12,283 nucleotides of DNA from Chromatiales bacterium (GTDB taxonomy: Bacteria; Pseudomonadota; Gammaproteobacteria; Chromatiales; Chromatiaceae): NCBI GenBank assembly GCA_024639625.1, contig JAHEIA010000032.1:1-12283 (forward strand), read 5' to 3'. The translations under genes were made by a program, and so were the position numbers. A model generated the notes under the pieces. That model ran no database searches. It had not been told where the DNA came from and worked only from the letters and a program-made list of their open reading frames with translations. Shown piece after piece: positions 6,333 to 12,283 of the stretch (within the stretch, counting starts at the first letter, position 1; every line of letters starts with the position of its first letter).

Positions 6333-6958
6333 CCCTGAACTCCGCGCTAGCAGTGCCGGGCCTCGAGCAGGTCCGGCGCACCGGTTGGCTGGATCAAGCG
6401 CGGCGGTGCGCGTCCCCCAACTGCGACCGGCGCCCTCCGGGGACCACGATCGATCTGTTGGTGATCCACAGCATCAGCCTGCCTCCCGGGGAGTTCGGCG
6501 GCGCCTGGATCGACCAGTTTTTCTGCAACCGGCTCGACCCCGCCGCGCACCCGTACTTTGCGACCATCGCCGATCTACGGGTGTCGGCGCATCTGCTCAT
6601 CCGACGTGACGGTGAACTCGTGCAATATGTCCCCCTCCACCTTCGCGCCTGGCACGCCGGGGAATCGGCGTTCCAGGGCCGCTGCCGTTGCAATGACTAC
6701 TCGATCGGCATCGAACTCGAAGGGACGGACGATCGACCCTTCACCGACGCACAGTACCAGACGCTGATCGCGACCAGCGGTGTGCTCCTCGCGGCCTATC
6801 CGGCGATTGGCCTCGAGCGCATCGCCGGGCACAACGACATCGCGCCGGGGCGCAAGAGCGATCCCGGTCCCGCTTTCGCCTGGAACGATTTTCGCCAGGG
6901 GCTGCGCAGGCGATTGGCGGTCAGCGGCCCCACCACCCCCGGGAAGAGAAGCCTGTGA
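6329..6958 (+). CDS. ampD: 1,6-anhydro-N-acetylmuramyl-L-alanine amidase AmpD
   Basis: This cytosolic zinc amidase releases the stem peptide from 1,6-anhydroMurNAc peptides during cell-wall recycling, and so keeps the inducer of AmpR/AmpC-type systems low. The 209-residue product is of Amidase_2 type. The zinc ligands are visible: His47 in LLVIHSIS, His168 in AGHNDIAPGRKSDPG and Asp178 in the same motif. Lys176 and Glu129 (IGIELEG) are the other conserved catalytic-site residues. There is no signal peptide, as expected for AmpD rather than periplasmic amidases. The start is TTG at 6329, which overlaps the CBS stop (TTGA) and has GAAAGGG at 6311-6317, 11 nt upstream. No ATG lies near, and a GTG at 6353 lacks a ribosome-binding site. 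It overlaps ampE by 4 nt. Confidence 0.95.
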   Translation: MTLNSALAVPGLEQVRRTGWLDQARRCASPNCDRRPPGTTIDLLVIHSISLPPGEFGGAWIDQFFCNRLDPAAHPYFATIADLRVSAHLLIRRDGELVQYVPLHLRAWHAGESAFQGRCRCNDYSIGIELEGTDDRPFTDAQYQTLIATSGVLLAAYPAIGLERIAGHNDIAPGRKSDPGPAFAWNDFRQGLRRRLAVSGPTTPGKRSL

Positions 6959-7836
6959 CCCTGTTGATCGTACTCTGCTGCCTGGCCGGCGAACGGCTGC
7001 TCGTCGAACACGAGGACCTGCGGGAGCCGTTCTGGTTCCCCGGCTATCGGCGACGCATAGCGGCCCTGCGCCTGCCGCCCAGCCTGCGGCCCGGTATCGG
7101 CCCCTTGGCCTGCCTGTGGCTGCCGCCCCTGGTGGTGATCGGTTTGCTGCAGTGGATCCTCGGTGACGCCTGGCTGGGAATCCCCGGGGCGCTGTTTTCC
7201 GCCCTGGTCCTGTATCTCAGTCTGGGCCCCCGGGAACTGCTCACCCAAACCGACCTGCTGCTCTCGGCACTGGAGCGGCAGGACGCCAAGGAGACCCACG
7301 ACCGGGCCTGGGAACTCCTCGGCGAGCGCAGCCCCGCGTCCGCCCAGCAGCTTGCCGGCGCGGTGGTCTCGACGCTGGTCGCAGAGGCCAACCGCCGGTC
7401 GTTCGCGGTGTTGTTCTGGTTCTTGATACTCGGGCCCTTGGGGGCGGCCGGCTATCGGCTAGCATGGCTCGTGCGCGACCAAGTCGGGGCGGCAGACAAC
7501 CTGGCGCCCTCGGCTGCCGATGCCGCTCGCATGGTCGCGGTGTTGGACTGGCTGCCGGCGCGCGCAACCGCCATGGCCTACGCGCTGGCGGGCAATTTCG
7601 ATCAGGCGGTGCGCGCTTGGCGAGCCTATCCCTACGAGTTTCCGCAAGACAGCGGCCCGCTGCTGATCGACGTCGGCAATGCCGCCCTGCGCGAGGCACC
7701 ACAGGAGGACGCAGCCCCGCCCACATCCGAGCGGGAAACGGCGCGTATCATCGCACGTGGGGCATCCCTGGTCTGGCGGGCGACGCTGATCTGGATCGCC
7801 CTGCTGGCCTTGATCACCCTCGCGGGCTGGGCATGA
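6955..7836 (+). CDS. ampE: AmpE, inner-membrane protein of the ampDE operon
   Basis: The 293-residue product resembles E. coli AmpE. Matches include the N-terminal MTLL...ERLL, the FWFLILGPLGAAGYRLAW segment (154-171) and VLDWLPARATAMAYALAGNFDQAVRAW (196-222). Hydrophobic segments lie near 48-70, 72-92, 150-172 and 273-293, so it is an inner-membrane protein. Its molecular role is unsettled: it was described as a sensory or signalling partner of AmpD and is distantly related to the cobalamin-pathway membrane proteins CbiB/CobD. The start is GTG at 6955, overlapping the ampD stop as GTGA, with GGGAAGAG just upstream. The final segment may anchor the C terminus. The assignment is secure at family level; function is family knowledge only. 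Confidence 0.92.
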   Translation: MTLLIVLCCLAGERLLVEHEDLREPFWFPGYRRRIAALRLPPSLRPGIGPLACLWLPPLVVIGLLQWILGDAWLGIPGALFSALVLYLSLGPRELLTQTDLLLSALERQDAKETHDRAWELLGERSPASAQQLAGAVVSTLVAEANRRSFAVLFWFLILGPLGAAGYRLAWLVRDQVGAADNLAPSAADAARMVAVLDWLPARATAMAYALAGNFDQAVRAWRAYPYEFPQDSGPLLIDVGNAALREAPQEDAAPPTSERETARIIARGASLVWRATLIWIALLALITLAGWA

Positions 7837-7877
7837 CAAACACTCCAAGCCACCGCGCGAGACTGGTCTAGCAGCCC

Positions 7878-8753
7878 GTGGCGCGACCCGGGTCGGCGGG
7901 ACTGCTCCCCGATAGCGGGCTCGTCGCGGGATTGTTCTGCATCCTGCTCGGACTGCCGGCCGCGCAAGCTGACGCGCCTCGCCCCCGCCCGCTGGAGCCC
8001 ACCGCCGAGCGCATCATCGCCCTTTCCCCACACGCCGCTGAACTGGTCTATGCCGCTGGGGCCGGCGACAAACTGGTTGCCAGCGTGGCTTACAGCGACT
8101 ACCCCGAGCCTGTAACGCGGCTCCCCCAAGTGGGCGATGCGGCGCGTCTCGACCGCGAACGCATTCTGCGGCTCGAACCCGACCTGATCGTTGCCTGGAC
8201 CTCTGGAAACCGGACGCAGGACCTGGAGTGGCTGGCCGGATCCGGGTTCCGCGTCCTGCACAGCGACCCGCGGCGACTCGAGCAGATCGCCGAGGATATC
8301 GAGCGCATCGGCCGCCTCGCCGGTACCCGCGCGGCGGCCGAAGACACCGCCGGTGACCTGCGTCGCCGCTTGCAGAGACTCAGGGCCGAGGTGCCCGGTG
8401 GAACGCCGCTGCGCGTCTTCTACCAATTGTGGGGACAACCACTGATGAGCGTGGACCGCGAGCACATTATCGGCGACCTGCTCCGGCTGTGCGGCGCCGA
8501 GAGCATCTTCCCCCGTCTGGCGGGGCATGCCGCCGGCGTCAGTGTAGAGGCCGTGCTCACCGCAGACCCGCAGGCGATCGTCGCCAGCGACGCCTCCGCC
8601 CATCCTTTCGAGCGCTGGCGCGGCTGGCCGGACCTGCTCGCGGTGCGCGAGCAAAGGTTTGTCCAGCTGCCCGCGGACTGGGTGCACCGGGCAACGCCCC
8701 GCATGCTGGATGCCGCAGAGGCCCTGTGCCGCGAATTAGATCGGATTCGCTAG
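7878..8753 (+). CDS. btuF: Periplasmic vitamin B12-binding protein, BtuF-like
   Basis: This is a class III substrate-binding protein (helical-backbone receptor) that delivers cobalamin to the BtuCD ABC transporter. The 291-residue product aligns by eye with E. coli BtuF. Matches include RIIALSPHAAELVYAAGAGDK (44 onward), the SDYPEP motif, LEPDLIVAW, LWGQPLMSVDREHIIGDLLRLCGAESIF and the C-terminal DWVHRATPRMLDAAEALC. An N-terminal signal peptide is likely: hydrophobic core about 15-27 and a possible cleavage after AQA (29-31). The first start possible after an in-frame TAG (7869-7871) is GTG 7878, which has no clear Shine-Dalgarno; a TTG at 7932 would remove part of the signal peptide. It follows ampE by 41 nt and may be read from the same transcript. 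No btuC or btuD lies nearby. Related siderophore- or haem-binding proteins are less likely. Confidence 0.88.
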   Translation: MARPGSAGLLPDSGLVAGLFCILLGLPAAQADAPRPRPLEPTAERIIALSPHAAELVYAAGAGDKLVASVAYSDYPEPVTRLPQVGDAARLDRERILRLEPDLIVAWTSGNRTQDLEWLAGSGFRVLHSDPRRLEQIAEDIERIGRLAGTRAAAEDTAGDLRRRLQRLRAEVPGGTPLRVFYQLWGQPLMSVDREHIIGDLLRLCGAESIFPRLAGHAAGVSVEAVLTADPQAIVASDASAHPFERWRGWPDLLAVREQRFVQLPADWVHRATPRMLDAAEALCRELDRIR

Positions 8754-9232
8754 GTTCCGGCGCGGCGCGAGCGCCGCCATTCCAGAAAGGCGTCCAGGAG
8801 CATTAATCCGACCCCCAGGGTGATCGCGGAGTCCGCCAGGTTGAATGCCGGCCAGTGCCAACGAGCGTCGTAATAGAGGTCGATGAAATCGACCACTCGC
8901 CCATGCAGGACCCGATCGATCAGATTGCCCACCGCGCCACCGATGATCAGCGACAGCGAGGCGGCCATGATCCTCTCGGTGGAGCGCAGACGGGCGAGCC
9001 AGAAGCCGAGCACCAGGCTGACCGCCACCGCGAGGACGGAAAACAGCCAGCGCTGCCAGCCGCCGGCGTCGCTCAAGAAGCTGAAGGCCGCCCCCCGATT
9101 GTAGGCGAGCCGAAGATCCAAGTGCGGCAACACCTGGAGCGGATATCCGGGTGCAAGTGCGGCCTCGGCCCATACCTTCGTCACCTGGTCGGCGATCACC
9201 ACCAATAGGGAGAGCACCAACCAACGCAGCAT
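8750..9232 (-). CDS. lspA: Lipoprotein signal peptidase (signal peptidase II)
   Basis: This inner-membrane aspartyl protease cleaves the signal peptide of prolipoproteins after lipid attachment to the +1 Cys. With the chosen start it has 160 residues and four membrane segments. Signature blocks are visible: VIADQVTK (12-19), NRGAAFSF (45-52), GGAVGNLIDRV (98-108), GRVVDF with catalytic Asp115, and FNLADS with catalytic Asp134. The frame extends to an ATG at 9271 inside ileS. The ATG at 9232-9230 is preferred because GGAG (minus strand, 9244-9241) lies 8 nt before it and the protein then begins directly with the first membrane helix. It follows ileS by 16 nt, the usual ileS-lspA arrangement. 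Its TAG shares the CTAG at 8750-8753 with the btuF stop. Confidence 0.96.
   Translation of the reverse strand: MLRWLVLSLLVVIADQVTKVWAEAALAPGYPLQVLPHLDLRLAYNRGAAFSFLSDAGGWQRWLFSVLAVAVSLVLGFWLARLRSTERIMAASLSLIIGGAVGNLIDRVLHGRVVDFIDLYYDARWHWPAFNLADSAITLGVGLMLLDAFLEWRRSRRAGT
8762..8777. other. GC hairpin at the convergent btuF/lspA junction
   Basis: GCGGCG (8762-8767) and CGCCGC (8772-8777) form a perfect 6-bp stem with a 4-nt loop. It lies 8 nt after the btuF stop and inside the last codons of lspA. There is no T-run on either strand, so it is at best a weak pause or end-protection structure for the btuF transcript. Confidence 0.25.
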
Positions 9233-9244
9233 CGGCGACGCTCC
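9230..9244 (-). promoter_or_regulatory. Ribosome-binding site that decides the lspA start
   Basis: On the minus strand GGAG (9244-9241) precedes the ATG (9232-9230) by 8 nt. The longer in-frame start at 9271 would overlap the ileS coding end by 23 bp and add 13 residues ([13 protein letters not shown]) not expected before the first helix of LspA. Confidence 0.6.
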
Positions 9245-9248
9245 GCGC

Positions 9249-12074
9249 TCAGGCAAAACGCCGGATCTCACCGCTGCCGGTCACGTTCACCACACAGCGA
9301 CCGCAAAGCTGTGGGTGGTCCACGTGGCTCGCGACGTCGTCCCGGTGATGCCAGCAGCGCACACACTTCTGCTGATCGGAGGGCGCAATCGCCACCGCCA
9401 GCCCCGAAACCTCGGTCGCCACCGCATCGCTGCTAGCGGTCGTTGCCGGGTGCACCCGCGCCTCGGACGTGATGAGCACGAAGCGCAACTCGTCACCGAG
9501 ACGCTGCAGCAGGTCGAGCAGTTCCTGCTCACAGTAAAGATCGAGCTCCGCGTCCAGTGACGATCCGATGGCGCCTGCCTTGCGACCCTGCTCCAGGTGC
9601 CGGCTCACCGCCTGTCGCACCTCGATCACCCGCTCCCAGAAGGCCCGATCGAAGCGGTCTTCTGCATCGAGCGCGAACAGACCCTGGTACCAGGTCTCGA
9701 GAAACACCGAATCGCCGCGCTCACCGGGCAGGTGCTGCCAGACCTCTTCCGCGGTGAAGCTGAGCACTGGGGCCAGCCAACGCACCAGCGCCTCGGCGAT
9801 GTGGTACATGGCGGTCTGGCAGGAGCGCCGCGGCAGGCTGTCCGACCGGGTGGTGTATTGCCGATCCTTGATGATATCCAAGTAAAAACCACCCAGGTCG
9901 GTAATGCAGAAATTGTGGATCTTCTGGTAGATCACATGAAACTGGTAGTCCCGGTAGGCGCCCAGGATCTCTTGCTGCAGACGCAGGGCGCGGTCCACCA
10001 CCCAGCGATCCAGCGCGATCATATCCGCCGGGGCGATCAGATCGTGCGCCGGATCGAACCCATTCAGGTTCGCAAGCAGAAAACGCGCCGTATTGCGGAT
10101 GCGCCGATAGGCATCCGCCGTGCGTTTCAGGATCTCGTCCGAGACCGACATCTCGCCGCGATAGTCGGTCGCGGCTACCCACAGCCGGATGATGTCGGCG
10201 CCGAGGCTCTTCATCACGTCCTGGGGCCGCACCACGTTGCCCAGCGACTTGGACATCTTGCGCCCCTGCGCGTCCACGGTGAACCCGTGGGTGAGGACCT
10301 CGCGGTAGGGGGCCCGGTCATACATCGCCACCGAAGTCATCAGGGACGACTGGAACCAACCGCGGTGCTGGTCCGAACCCTCGAGGTAGAGGTCCGCGGG
10401 AGTCCCCAGGTCCGCGCGCGTCTGCAGCACGCAGGCGTGGGTAACACCAGAATCGAACCAGACATCCAGCGTATCGGGTACCTTGGCGTAGTGCTCGGCG
10501 TCCGCACCGAGGAGTTCCCGGGCATCGAGCGCGAACCAGGCCTCGATCCCCTGCTCTTCCACCCGCCGCGCGACCTCCTCGATCAGTCGCGGGGTGTCCG
10601 GATGCAGTTCTCCCGTCCGGTCGTGCACGAACAGCACGATCGGCACGCCCCAGGTGCGCTGGCGCGAGATGCACCAGTCGGGGCGATTCTCCACCATGCC
10701 TTCGATCCTCGGCCCTCCCCACTCGGGCATCCAGCGCACCTTGCTGATCTCGCGCAGCGCCGCCGCGCGCAACCCCTGCTGTTCCATGCTGATAAACCAC
10801 TGCGGCGTAGCGCGAAAGATGATCGGCGTCTTGTGACGCCAGCAGTGCGGGTAACTGTGGGGGAAACGTACCTCTTGTAACAGGGCCTGCTTGGCCTTCA
10901 ACACGTCGACGACCTTCTGGTTAGCGGAGAAGACGTGCTCCCCGGCGAACAGCTCGGTACCGGCGACGAAGCGACCGTCTCCACCGACCGGATTGTCCAC
11001 CGGCAGATCGTAGCGCTGACCCACTAGATAGTCCTCGAGGCCATGTCCGGGGGCCGTGTGCACCGCCCCGGTGCCCGCATCCAGAGTCACGTGTTCACCA
11101 AGAATGACCGGCACCTCGCGCTCGTAGAACGGATGCCGCAGACGGATGCCCTCGAACTGGTGCCCGCGGCCGTAGGCGATCACGTGGTAGTGCTCGATCG
11201 CCCAGCGGTCCATGGTCTCCTTGAGCAGCCCTTCCGCCACCACCAGGCGCTCGCGCTGCCCGCCTTCCACCTGGACCACTGCATACTCCAGTTCCGGGTT
11301 GAGGGCTACCGCTTGGTTCGCCGGCAGCGTCCAGGGGGTCGTGGTCCAGATGACGATCGACATAGGCCCGTCGCCATGGCCGTCCGGTACGTTGTGGCAG
11401 CGGGCGAACAGGACATCCGGGGCAACGACCCCGAAACGGACATCGACCGCGTAGGAATCCTTGTCCTTGTACTCGACCTCCGCCTCCGCCAAAGCGGACC
11501 CGCAATCGGTACACCAGTGCACGGGCTTGTAGCCTTGCTGTACGTGACCGTTCGCCACGATCCGCCCCAATGCCCGGATGATGTTGGCCTCGAACGCGAA
11601 CTCCATCGTCAGGTACGGGTTCGCCCAGTCACCGAGCACCCCCAGACGTTGAAAGTCGGTACGCTGCCGTTCCACCTGTTTCTGCGCGTACTTCCGGCAG
11701 GCGCTGCGAAACTGGGCGGCGCTCACCTTGTTGCCTGGTTTGCCGACCTTCTTTTCGACCTGCAACTCGATCGGCAGGCCGTGACAGTCCCAGCCCGGCA
11801 CATAGGGGGCATCGAAGCCGTCCAGGGTCTTGCTCTTGACGATGATGTCCTTGAGCACCTTGTTCACCGCATGCCCGATGTGGATCTCACCGTTGGCATA
11901 GGGTGGCCCATCGTGCAGGATGAATCGGGGACGCCCCTGGGTAGCCGCGCGCTGCCGGCGGTACAGATCGAGTTCGTCCCAAAAGCGGAGCATCGCCGGT
12001 TCGCGCTGGGCGAGATTGCCCCGCATCGGAAACTCGGTCTGCGGGAGATTGAGCGTGTTCTTGTAATCGTTCAC
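9249..12074 (-). CDS. ileS: Isoleucyl-tRNA synthetase
   Basis: This class I synthetase charges tRNA-Ile and edits mischarged valine in the cytosol. The 941 residues are close to the E. coli length. Visible in order are the N-terminal [18 protein letters not shown], the HIGH motif as HIGH (65-68), the CP1 editing domain with [17 protein letters not shown] (244-260) and [16 protein letters not shown] (334-349), the KMSKS loop (606-610), the helical anticodon-binding domain (about 680-860), and a C-terminal zinc site with Cys904, Cys907, Cys924 and Cys927. It starts with GTG at 12074-12072, preceded by AAGG (minus strand, 12088-12085) 10 nt away. The N-terminal sequence [11 protein letters not shown] fits other bacterial IleS, so the start is well supported. 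It lies in the ribF-ileS-lspA order and is intact. Confidence 0.98.
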   Translation of the reverse strand: MNDYKNTLNLPQTEFPMRGNLAQREPAMLRFWDELDLYRRQRAATQGRPRFILHDGPPYANGEIHIGHAVNKVLKDIIVKSKTLDGFDAPYVPGWDCHGLPIELQVEKKVGKPGNKVSAAQFRSACRKYAQKQVERQRTDFQRLGVLGDWANPYLTMEFAFEANIIRALGRIVANGHVQQGYKPVHWCTDCGSALAEAEVEYKDKDSYAVDVRFGVVAPDVLFARCHNVPDGHGDGPMSIVIWTTTPWTLPANQAVALNPELEYAVVQVEGGQRERLVVAEGLLKETMDRWAIEHYHVIAYGRGHQFEGIRLRHPFYEREVPVILGEHVTLDAGTGAVHTAPGHGLEDYLVGQRYDLPVDNPVGGDGRFVAGTELFAGEHVFSANQKVVDVLKAKQALLQEVRFPHSYPHCWRHKTPIIFRATPQWFISMEQQGLRAAALREISKVRWMPEWGGPRIEGMVENRPDWCISRQRTWGVPIVLFVHDRTGELHPDTPRLIEEVARRVEEQGIEAWFALDARELLGADAEHYAKVPDTLDVWFDSGVTHACVLQTRADLGTPADLYLEGSDQHRGWFQSSLMTSVAMYDRAPYREVLTHGFTVDAQGRKMSKSLGNVVRPQDVMKSLGADIIRLWVAATDYRGEMSVSDEILKRTADAYRRIRNTARFLLANLNGFDPAHDLIAPADMIALDRWVVDRALRLQQEILGAYRDYQFHVIYQKIHNFCITDLGGFYLDIIKDRQYTTRSDSLPRRSCQTAMYHIAEALVRWLAPVLSFTAEEVWQHLPGERGDSVFLETWYQGLFALDAEDRFDRAFWERVIEVRQAVSRHLEQGRKAGAIGSSLDAELDLYCEQELLDLLQRLGDELRFVLITSEARVHPATTASSDAVATEVSGLAVAIAPSDQQKCVRCWHHRDDVASHVDHPQLCGRCVVNVTGSGEIRRFA

Positions 12075-12125
12075 CGGGTTATTGCCTTTTGCGTCCGTGT
12101 GTTGCAGCTAGTTAGGGTAGCGTTC

Positions 12126-12283
12126 TCAGGCGGGGGCATCCACCGCCGGGGCCAAACCGAAGTATTCCCGCGCCGTCCGCACATCCCGGACGATCTGTTG
12201 CCGTAGTTGCTCGAACGAGTCGAAACGGCGCTCGTCACGAATTTTGCGGCAGAACTCGACCTGCAGATGCGCCCCATAGATCT
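12126..12283 (-). CDS. ribF: RibF, riboflavin kinase/FAD synthetase, C-terminal end only
   Basis: Minus-strand reading from the right edge gives 51 residues ending in TGA at 12128-12126. The sequence includes IYGAHLQVEFCRKIRDERRF and DVRTAREYFGLAP, which match the end of the riboflavin kinase domain of bifunctional RibF proteins. The enzyme makes FMN from riboflavin and FAD from FMN. The N-terminal adenylyltransferase domain and most of the kinase domain lie outside the window. It is 51 bp upstream of ileS, the standard gammaproteobacterial order, and probably shares its transcript. Frame choice is secure because the other minus-strand frame here shows no family resemblance. Confidence 0.92.
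   Translation of the reverse strand, partial: IYGAHLQVEFCRKIRDERRFDSFEQLRQQIVRDVRTAREYFGLAPAVDAPA

Noticed and set aside
7632..8687. Long minus-strand open frame (351 codons) opposite btuF and the ampE end
   Set aside because: The + strand reading matches BtuF along its whole length, and the minus frame spans two real genes.
9597..10880. Long + strand open frame (427 codons) opposite ileS
   Set aside because: It mirrors the ileS coding sequence, whose motifs are all intact. The His/Arg/Gln-rich translation is typical of an antisense shadow.
11043..12206. Long + strand open frame (387 codons) opposite ileS and the ribF end
   Set aside because: It is antisense to the conserved ileS N-terminal half and crosses into ribF, with no family resemblance.
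12071..12277. Minus-strand open frame of 68 codons at the right edge
   Set aside because: The neighbouring frame gives a clear RibF C terminus. This frame is Ser/Arg-rich and resembles nothing known to me.

Overview
The window looks like part of a GC-rich gammaproteobacterial chromosome. The gene order ribF-ileS-lspA and the grouping of nadC, a DUF1631 gene and ampD-ampE are both gammaproteobacterial, and the base composition would fit a Chromatiales/Ectothiorhodospiraceae-like or similar environmental lineage. The genus cannot be fixed from the sequence alone. No tRNA, rRNA, insertion sequence, CRISPR array or phage gene was seen.

Layout. Left edge: a possible gene tail on the + strand (1-93) converges on a minus-strand block. 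That block, in transcription order, is a DUF1631 protein (3713-1458), then an FKBP-type prolyl isomerase (1283-939) that overlaps nadC (942-100) by ATGA. The FKBP-nadC pair appears to have its own promoter. A divergent, non-coding 331-bp region (3714-4044) carries a consensus -10 box for the DUF1631 gene on one strand. On the other strand it has an 8-bp inverted repeat abutting a -10-like box, followed by a structured leader.

Middle: six + strand genes packed without gaps run from 4045 to 7836. They are two paralogous DUF1538 membrane proteins (umpA and umpB type, a family reported as a two-component Na+(Li+,K+)/H+ antiporter), a divergent PII-like protein, a stand-alone two-CBS protein, ampD and ampE. 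Every junction is a 4-nt stop/start overlap, a direct abutment or a 3-nt gap, so translational coupling is likely. A BtuF-like vitamin B12-binding protein follows after 41 nt.

Right: btuF converges on the minus-strand housekeeping block ribF (3' end only, at the edge), ileS and lspA. The btuF and lspA stop codons share one CTAG.

How it may work together. The main point of interest is the cassette umpA-umpB-PII-CBS. It has two putative small-molecule sensors (PII and CBS folds usually bind adenine nucleotides) directly behind a putative cation/proton antiporter. It sits inside what is, from memory of Pseudomonas, a conserved nadC-DUF1631-ampD-ampE neighbourhood. A plausible but unproven reading is a nucleotide-gated ion-homeostasis module that has been inserted ahead of, and is co-expressed with, muropeptide-recycling genes.
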